A stretch of DNA of 64,000 nt, from assembly GCA_033980235.1 (NCBI GenBank), contig CM067079.1, positions 29,263,647 through 29,327,646 on the forward strand, given 5' to 3'. Of this stretch, positions 45,612 to 56,820 are shown piece by piece (within the stretch, counting starts at the first letter, position 1; every line of letters begins with the position of its first letter). Under the pieces are notes generated by a model that saw nothing but the letters and a program-made list of their open reading frames with translations, was not told where the DNA came from and ran no database searches. Position numbers and translations under genes: made by a program. The stretch is from Diadema setosum. Its lineage: Eukaryota > Echinodermata > Echinoidea > Diadematoida > Diadematidae.

Positions 45612-47270
45612 CAGCAAGGCTGTCGTTAGCATCCCCCCCCCCCCCATAGGCTTGGCCTTTTTACAGCTTTGTATGCCACCAAAAAGAGGGTAAAAAATAG
45701 TGCCTCTTCTGTGGTTCAGACTGTACTTTACACTGATAGACATGAGAAGCGAGCTAGCTTCCTGCATCAGTTTTTGTGAGTGGATAAAGCAGATGTGTGC
45801 AGAATTAGAACCGACCAGTTTGTGCTAATTATACATTATGAGCCATTGATAAGTATATTTATACCAAAAATCACTCACAACCATGCAGGTACATGTATAT
45901 GGGCTTGGCTGAAAGGTTGAAGTTCATAATAAAGAGTGTGTTGGTATATTGCCTGGTCTTCGAATGAGTTCTTTTGCTTTTTTTAATGGGGGAGGGGGTC
46001 ATTGTTACTTTTTTTCAGGGTTTTTGAGAGGTTTTTTTTCCTGTGGACTACAGTAGTGTATGTTGAAAAATTGAATGATCAAATGCTTAGCAATACTGAC
46101 TGAGTCACATTTTACCATACTCTGAAGTTGAAACCAGCTACAACATTTACATTGTACCTACAACTGTTTAGTAGATTTCTTCTTGTTTCCTCTTTATTTG
46201 TTTATTTACCTTTTAATTGAGTCCTCTGGATCTGTGAGTGAGCCAAAATCCACATGCTAGTACTTAAATTGCATATTGCCATAGTGTTGCACAATACTAG
46301 AATACATTTACAGGCACAGGCTTTCCAAGCTTGTAATATATAATGTGCTTCATGTCATCAATGGCATAATGGCCAAATCCTGTTGTTTATTTTGTGATAT
46401 GGCGGCAGGAATATTGAATGTGCCCTGAGTATCGTGCGATTGATGAGAAACTGTAGGGGCAAAGAGAAATGGGGAGATTATTCAATGTGAGTCAGCGCGG
46501 AGAATGTGCGCTGTTATCACATGATGCGTTGATTCATTGCGGTGATGCGTCTCGCCGATACGGGGGTGCGCGGGGGGTCTTGTCATGAGACGAGAACTGA
46601 GAGAGACACTCGAGGAGTTTTGGTTTTGAAAACATGGCCTGGATTGATGCGTGCAACGAGCACATTTATGGCACAAATGCATCAAATGTCTTTTTTACAC
46701 ATTGGCCAGTCTATCAGAGGAAAAGTCTGGGAATGGATCTTTTTCTGTTATTTAGAAAATGATCAATGAAGGTTGATAAGCTCCTTTTCTTCAAAATCAA
46801 AGCTTGTAAGCCAGTCAAGATTTGAAATAAGCATACATGCTGGGCACAAGTATGATATGTTGATATATTCCTTTCATTTTTTTTTTTTGTTCCTTTTACC
46901 AGTAGAATTACCCCTCTCACTCCTTTTTATGAACACAATGGTTTATGCCTTCTCTCTTGGCATTGCTATTTTCAATCTTGCTGCTTCTGTTTTCTTTCTG
47001 TGTGTGCTTGTTTGAAGCCAGTTCTTCAGATAACAAGCTGATATTCCTGTGTCCCAGATGAAAGTACAGTGAACTTGTGATGAGGCATGTGCTTAGTCAA
47101 AGGTCTTCAATGCCTTGAATAGTATGATGTTCAACAGAAATGTATCACATTCAGTCATTTTCTTCTTCTTCTTTTTTTTTTTTTGAGCTCCTTACTGTTT
47201 CCTGCACTATTATTTATGTCATACTGTAATTGGACATAAGAGAAGATGACTAATTTCTGAAGTAGGAAAT
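45612..47270. other. Likely intron, no gene recognised
   Basis: A C-run is at about 45634-45645 and a CpG-richer patch at 46490-46600. No convincing exon. Confidence 0.45.
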
Positions 47271-47274
47271 TTAA

Positions 47275-47430
47275 AGGGGAAGGCTAGTAACTGATCAGTG
47301 GGAATCAGTGGAAATGCTGGGAGATGATTGTTCCAATCCTTATGGGATTCATTCAAGAGTTCATTGTATATCTATTGTTGTGTGAAAATGATTTGCTTCA
47401 GAACGGTCTCATATTCAAGTAATGTGCAGA
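47275..47430 (+). mobile_element. TTAA-flanked short element, family K (copy 2)
   Basis: TTAA at 47271-47274 and 47431-47434. GGGAATCAGTGGAAATGCTGG, TATATCTATTGTTGTGTG and GTCTCATATTCAAGTAATG match the inverse of 35304-35458, including the exact TTAA bounds. Confidence 0.75.
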
Positions 47431-47660
47431 TTAATGCTCCGTCACTGACCAGGGACGCTAACCTGGAAGCATTAAACTCACCTCTGCCCATAGTTTTAAC
47501 AAGAAACTCTCAAGGCCAAGTATATTTGTATATTATATTGTTTTGTCTTTGTTCAGGGTTGAAAGTGTCTGTCCAGAATAGGAGGTGATGAAGATTGTAA
47601 TTTTAAAGAGTCTTGTTTATAGAAGTGACTGCAGCACCAAGTAATGAGGGATCAGAGACC

Positions 47661-47829
47661 TGGGCCCTGTTTCATAAAAAGTTGATATGATAGCAACTCT
47701 TGCTGGGATGGCAGTTGTCATAGTAATGACAAGAATCCAGCTTCCTACAATTGTAATTGGCTGTTGCTATTGGAAGTTGCCATTCCAGCTAGAGTTGATA
47801 TCCTAACATCTCGTATGAAATGGGGCCCA
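47661..47829. mobile_element. Foldback element with GGGCCC ends
   Basis: TGGGCCCTGTTTCATAAAAA then GTTGATATGATAGCAACTC is mirrored by GAGTTGATATCCTAACATCT then CGTATGAAATGGGGCCCA. Interior TTGTCATAGTAATGACAA is itself palindromic. Confidence 0.75.
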
Positions 47830-47939
47830 AATGGTCCTTTGGAGAATTTTCTGTCTTCTCAAGGAATTGAGAATTACCCTGTTTTATATATTAGTCCTGT
47901 TGTAATTGAAACTAAAAACATCAACAGGTCTGAGATCTG

Positions 47940-48060
47940 CAAACACACACACATAGTAATATGCACACACACATAGACACAATGTGTATGCAAACACAGA
48001 GGCAAAGGCAGGCAGATACATAGTATGCACTCACACAGGCAGAGATACACAGGGTGTACA
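47940..48060 (+). repeat. CA-rich degenerate microsatellite
   Basis: ACACACACATAG-type runs interspersed with GCAGATACA units; low complexity, not coding. Confidence 0.8.
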
Positions 48061-48183
48061 CAGAATTATAGAGGGTTTTTATGGCAGAACTAGTTCGCAA
48101 TTGCATGTGTAAAGTGTGTTTCTAAACTACATGTAGATGACAGATTGTTCAGACTTGGAAGTTAGTCTCCTTGCCAGCATTAA

Positions 48184-48765
48184 AGGACAAATCTTTACCA
48201 CTTAATGTAAGTCTGAAAAGGAATTTAAAAGTATGATGAGAACATTGGTGAAAATTTAATCAAGATTGGATAAAAATTATGGAAGTTATGAAATTGTCAA
48301 GATTTGGTAATTTTCACAGAACAATTTTTTTAGCAGTCACGATGAAAATAATTAACTGAAATTTCAAATAATTGTTTTTTTTTTTATTTGTTCAAATGCA
48401 ATGATAAAACATATGCCCTAGTCTGATAACTGATCATTATTTTGACAGTGTTCAGGCAGGAACAGCACTGTTCCTTTAATATCCTTTATATACCAGTAAA
48501 TTGAAATTTTTGTCAGCTTTTGATAGTACAGTGTACATGAGCATTCGAAAGTTGTGAGGGGATGACATCATCAACTTGCTCATTTGCATATTCACATCAA
48601 TAACAGCTCGATAACCGTTTTGTGAAAATTAGTGATTTTTTTTTTCTTTATTTCATAACTTTCCTAATTCTTATTATCTCATTTTGACCAAATTTTTGCT
48701 GTTTTACAGCTGAAGTTTTACTCTTTCTCTTCAGACTAACATTTAACTGGTCCCCAATTGCCCCT
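48184..48765. mobile_element. TTAA-flanked foldback element, family J
   Basis: TTAA at 48180-48183 and 48766-48769. AGGACAAATCTTTACC at the left; CCCCAATTGCCCCT at the right; internal AAAATTATGGAAGTTATGAA mirrored by TTTCATAACTTTCCTAATTC. 582 bp, no ORF. The left terminus resembles family D. Confidence 0.65.
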
Positions 48766-48769
48766 TTAA

Positions 48770-49487
48770 CTCTAAATCATACACCAGTATAGTTCCACTG
48801 ACCTTCCAATCAGACACTCCAACTCTCATTGATAAAAACTACAATATACGAGAGTACATGTATTACAACAGATGCACCAGTCCATCTACACTGGCTTAAC
48901 TATAAGCTAATCATCAAGGAATTTACAAAATGAAACCAGCCTGACTTTAATACCAAGCAGGCACCCAGAATCAAGCCAAACTCAGTGAGATAACTGTGCA
49001 TGACAATTATGATGAGACGTTCATGATTTTTTTTTTAATTTCAAATTTTCAAAGAAATGTGATTCAAGTTTGCTTTTAGATTTACACACTTAACAACAAC
49101 GCTTGTATGAAATGTGCTTCAAACATAATTATTTGTATTAGAGCTCTTTATCAGCTGGTAACCTCTAAGTGACAGAGAAAATATTGACCACTCTCTTTGG
49201 AACGAACTTTTAGGGTTGATAAGCCACTTGGATTAAAAAAAAAAGTGAGACTACCTCATTAATTATGCAATTAGGCTGATTTCAAAGTGTTTCTTTTTTT
49301 CCTTTTTCTTTTTTATGCAAAGTACCATTAGACTGATCATTTTAAGAATCTAAGAAATCAAAGGAGAGATCCATATTAAAAAGAAAAAACAACCCCCCCC
49401 CAAAAAAAAAAAAAAAATAATAATAATAATGAATGAATGTAGATCTTGTCGCTGCCAATTTTTTTTTCTTTTTTTTTTTACAGGTGG
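48770..49487. other. No gene; A/T runs
   Basis: AT-rich with a C-run/A-run/(AAT)n tract at about 49391-49432 and a T-run at 49459-49480. Confidence 0.5.
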
Positions 49488-49828
49488 AATAAGCCAGTTC
49501 ACAGTTAGCACTAGTCTGCAATGACCTCTCCAACCACAGACTTTGCAATACATGGAATAGTCTTCCAGAAGAGCAGTTGAAAACAGCCATGCAGGAAGTG
49601 TTAATTTACATGCCAGTTCTGCATGAATGCCTTTTGTTGATTTTGCTGAAAAATGCACATTCAACTGTAAATACTAATCTGCACCTGGTTCATTTACAAC
49701 ATACAACCGTAGTTGTCAAGAAGCCCTATCTAGGTTTTGAATACTTCAGTTGTAAATCCATTTCAAGAGAAGGTCTGCAATGACCTTTATCTGCACATGC
49801 TCAGATTGGAACTGTGAACTGGCTTATT
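49488..49828. mobile_element. TIR element, AATAAGCC ends
   Basis: AATAAGCCAGTTCACAGTT at the left is a perfect inverse of AACTGTGAACTGGCTTATT at the right; CTGCAATGACCTCTCC and AGGTCTGCAATGACCT also recur. 341 bp. The open frame 49577-49783 inside shows no recognisable domain. Confidence 0.8.
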
Positions 49829-49894
49829 GATACACATGTCTCATCAGACAAGGGTTACATGGAGAGTTGTAGTTCAGTGTAGAGTCATTTAATA

Positions 49895-50535
49895 TACAAA
49901 TGATGCACAATATAGAGTGTGTTAGTGAAGGTGCGGCGCGCTCGAGAGTATTGACAATGGTGCGACACGCACGAGGCGCAGCCGAGTGCATGTTTGCAAC
50001 CGTTGTCAACACTCAAGAGTGCGCTGCACCTTCACTAACACCACGAAATAATCCTGTGCATCATTTGTTTTATAAAATGGGTTGAAAACTAACAGCATTA
50101 TTCACGTACCTTTGTGGGTCAATACCAGTCAGCTACATGTAGCACTCGCTCAAAAGTCAGGATGTCCGCAGATGTTCGTCCCAAACATTTACGCACGTCG
50201 CACTCGGAAATCCCGCACATAAGTACTGTATGTACGTACGTATAAGAGTATACGTACGCCACGTGTTATGCACAAGAAAGGCCGCCGGCTGTTGTGGCAG
50301 CCCGCGGCCCGAACTAGAAGTTGTTTACAGGATTGACAGCGCGTATAGTAGCGCGTGACGCACTTGTAACAACTGATTGAGTGCGCACTGCTAGTGTAAA
50401 CATTGTGACGTACATCAGGCCAGGGAGGTGGAAGAGAGACTCTTCTTAGTGCATACCTGAAGAAATTAACGCACGCACACGTGACTCATTTCAGCGCTTC
50501 CAATTGGCTACATTCTTGAACCCATTTTATAATAG
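49895..50535. mobile_element. CpG-rich hairpin plus outer inverted repeat
   Basis: CAAATGATGCACAATATAGA...GTGTTAGTGAAGGTGC...CTCGAGAGTATTGACAA pairs with TTGTCAACACTCAAGAGTG...GCACCTTCACTAACAC...CTGTGCATCATTTG (49895-50068). Further out TTTTATAAAATGGGTT (50067) is mirrored by AACCCATTTTATA at about 50519. The span 50100-50520 is strikingly CpG-rich (GCCGCCGGC, CCGCGGCCCG, GCGCGTGACGC) for this window. No ORF is recognised. Confidence 0.7.
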
Positions 50536-51167
50536 AGTTTAAATCAACTGTGTGCTTTGAGTACTGATTGGCTCAGAAAACCCTGTAGAGTTGTACAAAC
50601 TGTCCAAGGTCCCTGGCACAGAAGGGCTTAACAGCCTTCTGTCAGCCGTTCTACAAACTAATGTAGAATTTGTAAATAGCAGTGGGAATTCCCAGAGCTT
50701 AGCCATGATGTGGACAAGGGGGGGGGGGGGGGATGTTTGTATATTAAAGATATACATGTACTCTCTGTTGTATGTCTTCATTCATGAGAGTTTAATAGTG
50801 ACAAGTGAAGTTAAAAGAGGAGTACAGGCGATTTTCATAATTTCACATGTTGTACATAAGTCGACATGCAGCTCCATGTTTAATTTTATAGAATTAATTG
50901 TGGTCCTTGTGCAGAGAAATCAAATCCATTTAAATGCATGTTGTTAATTTTGCAGAGGGTCCAGTGATCCTTTTTCACTTTTCGTGTGATTTTACTTTAT
51001 TCATTACATCCAAATTGATCATGATGTGTCATTAATTGCCATGGCTGTAAACTCCATTTGCAGGCTGAGACAGGGTTTTGATCAATGAAATGAATAACTG
51101 TCTTAACCTTTTAATCATAGAAACACATTTTACAGAACTTTTTGAATATGATCTATAATTTGTATGC

Positions 51168-51198
<31 letters not shown>

Positions 51199-51244
51199 AT
51201 GCATACATGTATTTGTCATACTGAGTATTATAGTTCTACGTGTA
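50536..51244 (+). other. Likely intron; poly-G and (GT)n
   Basis: G-run at about 50719-50732 and (GT)n at about 51168-51196. No exon recognised. Confidence 0.5.
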
Positions 51245-51387
51245 GGACAATCACCCTTGGACAATTACCCCAGACCCTTCCCCTGACCCTAACCCTAATC
51301 TTTACCCTAATCTTTACTCTAACCCTATTACTAACCAATATTTTATTTATTTTTTTTTTTTTTGGGGGGGGGGGGGATAATTGTCCT
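51245..51387. mobile_element. Element with telomere-like CCCTAA core (copy 1)
   Basis: GGACAATCACCCTTGGACAA at the left is mirrored by GATAATTGTCC at the right. The core is CCCTAACCCTAATCTTTACC and similar, the complement of TTAGGG-like units, followed by T- and G-runs. Same layout as 59131-59325. Confidence 0.65.
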
Positions 51388-52957
51388 GATACAATGTTTT
51401 ATACATTCTTGCAGAATTATTAGTGATTTAAGTCTTGATTTCCCAATATAATAATTTCATAGTTTGATGTTGCTGTTGTGTGCATAGAAACGTCTACACT
51501 GTACATTCTTTGTGTGCATACAATGTACTAGTCTGCTCATTACAAAATGATGTACAATAAGTACTACGGTATGATACACGTATATGTAAACCCAGCTGTG
51601 TCTGCACTGTGTTACATGTACGTCATGTTTGCACTTATTTGTCCACTTGTACAGGAGAAAATGGTCACATGGCCAAGAATGATGATCTAAAAAATGCCAC
51701 TAAGGATATGTACAGCCATTTTGTTTCTTCAGGTGATACCACATTCTGTATGTGTGTGGGTGTGTATGGGTTTTATCTTCAGTGTATTTGTTCTGAACTT
51801 GTGTCTGGATCGTGGGGAATACCCTACTTCATGTATACTTACAGATCAACTAACAGTTATTACCTGGTACAAACATAGGTCCTACAATACCCCATTCACA
51901 CCCTGCATTAGACTACATCAATTGTAGTTGAGTTCCTGTAGATACTGACCTGCTTGGGTGATAGTGTATAATAATAGTTAGGCATATATTTTTAGATTTT
52001 GTAAAACAGCCTCTTAAGTGTTTGTGGTTTTTGTTTTTTCTCTGTATAACCAGGATCCAGTGTTACCTTTTATAGAAAGAAATGATTGAGGAAAGCTGGA
52101 GGAAAAACGAAAGCAGGAAGTTTAAATAAAAAAATGCTAGAAAAAGCGTTCCCAACCTTCCCTTTCCACCCTCATGTACAAGGTGTGCAAGTAAAGGACT
52201 TTGGACTGCTGTACATTGTAGTTCATTTTAAGAGAGTGTACCAATACCCTGAGCATTATCCTTGCTATATTTGTAAAATATACCTGACACACACCCTCTG
52301 CAAAATATTAGAATATTGTCACTCCAATTTTTATTTATTGGGGTTTAAATGTCAGTTTTAAAGAGTAGGCCAATACAATAAACAAAATGCAATTTAAATA
52401 AACAAAAACGACTTGAAAAAGACAAATATTCAATCATCTGATTCTTTCAATCTAACGATTGTGCTATCGCTATTTTTTTTTTTTCAAATACATCATGAAC
52501 CATAGTTTGATTATTTAATGCTGTCGACAAAGAATCTCGATATTATTCAAAAAATGTGCGCGTATCGCTAGAAGACACACACATTAGTATCGGTGCTTAT
52601 GGAGCAGAAGTGGCAGTTGTTTTAGAGATATTATCATAGAGATACAGGTGTATGATCTGATTTAAATATCAAAATGATTATATACTCTCAGGAGCTACAA
52701 ATTGTATCACAAGTGAATTATGTCTGTTTTTTTGTGTGTATAATAGTAGCTGTAAATATCCCCTATTTCTTGCTGACTACCCTGTACCTGTCTTCTTGGT
52801 ATCTTTCCCTGCCCCACCCCCATAAAATCTTGTAGACAGTTTACAATGAAGAAGCCCTTTTTGTTTTTGGTTCTAGATACCATGTACAACAATGTGCATA
52901 AGGCTTACACATTCCTGCAGTATGAAATGCAATGACTGCATTTTATCTGCCACATTT
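51388..52957. other. Likely intron, no feature recognised
   Basis: About 1.6 kb of AT-rich DNA; the longest open frames have no recognised domain or matching splice sites. Confidence 0.45.
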
Positions 52958-53192
52958 ACTGTGTATGCCATATATTTCGCGAGTCTAAATTTACGCGAAA
53001 CGGGAATTCCCGATGATTTCGCGAGTGGTTAAATTCGCGATTGTGGAGTCTAGAACTGAATGGTACACGTGTACATCACATCGACATCGGGATCAGAATC
53101 AATATTTTCGCGTGTCTTTAATTTCGCGAATAGCACCTGACTCGTGAAATTCGCGAAAATAAAAACCTCATGAAATATTTGGCGTATACAGT
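52958..53192. mobile_element. Foldback element, family F (copy 2)
   Basis: TACTGTGTATGCCATATATT is mirrored by AAATATTTGGCGTATACAGTA. CpGs are largely intact (ATTTCGCGAG, ATTCGCGA, TTTCGCGAATAGC), unlike copy 1 at 11376-11667. Confidence 0.85.
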
Positions 53193-53463
53193 ACTTCATG
53201 TACCACTTGTCACAACTTTATGCCTTTCACACCCGTGGAATGAATTTCTTATTTCTTTTCTTTTACTATAAAACAAAATTGCTGTGTAAACATGTCATGT
53301 ATATTTTACATCATGAAAAGAGCTGATACATTTACATTTTTTCATTGTATTACTGTAGATCTTGATTGTAAATTTGACCACTTGCAAAGTCAAAAGTTAC
53401 AAAAGATTATGCATGGGAAATACATCCGTAGAGTACAATTCTACGGCCTTCACAATCCATGCT
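53193..53463. other. No feature recognised
   Basis: Spacer between two CGCGAAA-type elements. Confidence 0.5.
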
Positions 53464-53670
53464 ATAAAACAAGGAATGTTCACATGCATTTTAATTTTGC
53501 GAATTTCGCGAGAGCCAAGATTCGCGAAATTAAAATGCATACGAAAATTCCTGTCTACACTATATGCATTGAATGTTAGAGGCAACTCACGAATATTTCA
53601 TGCCGCGAAAAGGCCCGTCGGCTCCAATTCGCGAAAATTTCATGCAGCGAAAATATTGTGTTTTACAGTA
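53464..53670. mobile_element. Foldback element, family G (copy 3, CpG-intact)
   Basis: GCGAATTTCGCGAGAGCCAAG, TATATGCATTGAATGTTAGA, TTTCATGCCGCGAAAAGG, CGCGAAAATTTCATGCAGCG and TGTTTTACAGTA match the order of 33827-34040 but keep CpGs, so this copy is probably younger. Confidence 0.8.
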
Positions 53671-53843
53671 GTTGTTTTTCGAATGTACTCTGGTAGACAG
53701 CGAATGAAGATTAATTCAATTATACCACCTTTATCTTCCAATGCTTCCCAGTCTTGGAGTTGATTGTATTTCTTTTCTTTTTCCCTATCTTTGTCAAAGT
53801 GCCAACCAGGCCCCTTGCCTGTTTGCAACATTGTGTAACATAA

Positions 53844-54059
53844 TACTGTATAAGCTGTGATTTTCGCGAGGGTTTAATTTTTGTGAATTTCGCGAATCAC
53901 TATTGGACCACAAATTTAACAACATGCCAAAATGTTGCCATGTCATTGAGTAATAGTGCACTTACGATACTATTGGTGACAGTTTGCGAAAACAGCATCT
54001 CGCGAAAAATGTGCATGATCTCCTCATGAGCGAAAATATCTGTACGTGAAAATAACAGC
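53844..54059. mobile_element. Foldback element, CGCGAAA type, family H
   Basis: TACTGTATAAGCTGTGATTT then TCGCGAGG is mirrored by CGTGAAAATAACAGCTTA. The right end is cut short exactly at the TTAA that begins the next element. Confidence 0.65.
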
Positions 54060-54063
54060 TTAA

Positions 54064-54310
54064 CGTCGCTGGGGTGACAAGACCTTGTATCTCAAATTTT
54101 GGTGAAAATGACTTTTTTGCATTAATGGTCAAATAATCGGTTAAGTGATGTCCTGTCCAAATCCCAGCTGTCTTACCCCAAAAATGAAGCCACCACGGCA
54201 TGTCAAAGGAACGACTATCCCATTCAGTATAGTGCTTTGGCCGCCATGTTTTTTGGCTCTCCTGAACATTTGACATTTTTGAAATACGAGGTCTTGTCGC
54301 CCCAGCGATG
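54064..54310. mobile_element. piggyBac-type MITE with clean TTAA duplication
   Basis: TTAA at 54060-54063 and 54311-54314. TIRs: CGTCGCTGGGGTGACAAGAC and the inverse of GGTCTTGTCGCCCCAGCGATG, continuing through TTGTATCTCAAA/TTTGAAATACGA, about 32 bp. 247 bp with no ORF, hence non-autonomous and mobilised in trans. Confidence 0.85.
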
Positions 54311-54314
54311 TTAA

Positions 54315-56542
54315 ATGCATGTTTAGTCATACATAACATCTGATTCACAGATTGTCATCATTTGATATCAATGTTGGGAAATTTGTCAGTCAGTTACAGT
54401 AAAAACAACTTACACAAGAATTTCATTCATTTGCATTTAGTCGTCTTTACTGTTTTGTGTGTGTGTGTGTGTGTTGGTGCTTTCCTCAATCTTTCTTTCT
54501 TTTCTCTCTTGAGAATCCATACATGTAGTTTTCTCCCTTTTAATACTCTACCCCCCACCCCTTACCCTAGATTGCTCTCCATACAGCTTCTAGTTCTTTT
54601 TTTCCCGCTTTCATTCATCAGCAATGTGTGCATACCCAGTCATAATGACTGTGCATCGCCGCTGATTAGTCTGGGCCGTGATCACACAGGCAGTGAGAAA
54701 TACAGGAGGAGGGGGGGGGGGGGGGGGGGGTTAGGGGGAGGAAAGTATAAAGCAACATAGGAAGAGGAGGAAGCTTTGATAGACATATGGGTCAATTCAG
54801 ACACACACCATTGCCTGCCCGCCAGGCTTCAGAGAAGATATACCTCAGTATGCATTTTGTGTTGTACACTGCCCTCGTGTGGGCAATATTGTGTCTGCCT
54901 TCCCATTCTAAACACCAGCTAGTGATGCCAGGGCAGTGTGTGGCAGTGGTTGTCTATACTGTAGTACATCATTAAAGTGCTCTCCCTCGGCGTTTGCTGC
55001 AGAGATTTCCACGCACCATGCTCGCACTCGATATCATTTCTGGCGCAACGAAATGTTGTCATATTTGATCACTTCCGGCCCAAAAGTGTGCGTGTGTCAT
55101 GTCGGTGTGTGTACATGTAATTCCCAAAAATTATGACTCATTGTGTTATTTCTGATCAGTATGTCACACCACTGAGCATTACATATTCTTCAGGATTTGC
55201 TTTGGAATGATTTTTTTTTTCCCTGTTTTTCCTCCTTCAGTGACAATAAGCAGGGATTCTGGATTGCCCAGGCAGCAGTGCTTGCCTTGCGTTTGAATGA
55301 CAAATCTGACGGGTGCATGCCTGCAGTGTGTAAATTTGTTTCAAATGGACCGCCAGTGGATAGTACATGCTTGTCAGCTATAACTTAATTGTATGCTTTC
55401 CTTTCTGAAAGTACTCTCATAACACTTCATCTTGCCAGGTTACATTTTATCTCCTCCAGTGTTGTATACCTGTTACCTAATGGCCTCCTAAGCCTGTGGA
55501 AAAACAAGCAAGAGAATTCGCAATTTGCTCTTTCAACTGTTCCATAGATGCAGTATTGCACTGAATGATGTGATATTGAATATGGATACTGTTACTGTAC
55601 ATGTGTATGGACAGTGAGGTATACTGCAAGCCAGGAATTACACACGCTGTCCTTATATGGAAGTTAAACCAGGAAGTACCGCATTTGAAAGTACTTTGTT
55701 GATATAGGAAGCAGGCCGTGTGTATACCCTAGAACGCATTGACCGGCTATCACTGCAAAACAAAACAAACTCGTCTTTGGAGCAGGATCCTAGCCAGTCA
55801 GGGCAGTTCTTGACGCTTGCGACGTTTGAAGTGGAAAGGAATGAACGTCTAATTACTTGTATCTCTATGTGCTACAATAGATAGAATTTTTCAGTGTACG
55901 TAACTCCGTAGTGCCAGCAATTGCCAAAGCGGTTCTCTCTGCGGTCCAAATTCTAGGTGCGAGTGTGTGTGTGAATGACCTTTGACCTTGCTGGCCATCA
56001 TGTATCACCATCACCATCATCATCATCACCATCATGGTAAGTGAATAATGGTGGGCCATTGAAGGGTGTGAACTTTTGGCATCACTATGGTGATCACGCT
56101 GAAAAGTGCGGTGTGCCATCGTATCGCTTGCGACCTGGAGTCTCTTACGTCGCAACGAGTCACACGTCGCTGAAGATGTGTGGGGGAAGTTATTGCTGGT
56201 GTGTAGATTATACATGATGTGTGCATGTCTGTGTGTAAGTTTGTATGTGTGTGTGTGTGTACAGTTTGTTAAATACTGTAAATGCATTGAAGTCACATGA
56301 CCATACTTTGAACCCATACTCCATAGGAGTAATTTCATTCCATTGAAGAAATACTACTCACAAGTGAACATTGCACATTTAGAGAGCAACCCATCTACCC
56401 TGTACAACACAAACAGCACTGGAACAACAGATGAGAAACATTCAAAAGCAAAAAGAAACAAACAACAACAACAAACCCAAACACCTCAACCACTTCAATG
56501 AAAATTATTTTTTATTTTTGATTCTTCCCATTCTCGCCACAG
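54315..56542 (+). other. Likely intron; microsatellites only
   Basis: (GT)n at about 54455-54476, a 20-base G-run at 54711-54730, CAT/CAC triplets at about 55995-56038, and (GT)n near 56247-56262. Directly before the exon is a pyrimidine-rich tract, TTTTTATTTTTGATTCTTCC. No other exon recognised. Confidence 0.5.
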
Positions 56543-56758
56543 GTCCACCGAAGATGAGCTCTTGGTCCGACTCCCAGAGTAACACAGAAAGTCCCCCCGC
56601 ACCACCAGTACGATTTTCCAGCAGCAAAGACCGTGAGAACCGCTACGATAGTATGAACCCCGCCTCAAAGCCCCTCCCGAACACGCCCCCGGAGGAGCAG
56701 AAGAAGGGAACAAAGTGGATGAAGAACATCCTCACAGGAAAGAAGAATGACGAGAAAG
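56543..56758 (+). CDS. PAK: PAK (group I p21-activated kinase), N-terminal exon
   Basis: Serine/threonine kinases of this family are effectors of Rac and Cdc42 that regulate the actin cytoskeleton. The exon lies between TTCTCGCCACAG| and |GTACGT, entering and leaving in phase 1. The ATG at 56554 (A at -3) sits where vertebrate PAK1-3 start. The residues read MSSWSDSQSN, then PPAPPVR, the same spacing as the Nck SH3-binding PPAPPMR of PAK1, then SKPLPNTPPEEQKKG, matching the PAK1 SKPLPPNPEE...KK segment, and a basic WMKNILTGKKNDEKG leading into the CRIB region. GPPK is encoded before the Met, so translation could also arrive from an upstream coding exon. Orthology within PAK1/2/3 cannot be decided from this part; invertebrates usually have one group I gene. 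Confidence 0.93.
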
Positions 56759-56820
56759 GTACGTCGATCTGCGAAATGTTCCCTTCTTGAAGATAAAAGG
56801 CAGCTTTAGATTTGTGATGC

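Noticed and set aside
53292..53763. 95- and 133-aa open frames
   Set aside because: Both pass through the family G foldback element; compositional frames.
55865..56338. 157-aa minus-strand open frame upstream of the PAK exon
   Set aside because: His/Met-rich because of CAT/CAC microsatellite and GT-run; opposite strand in an intron; no domain.
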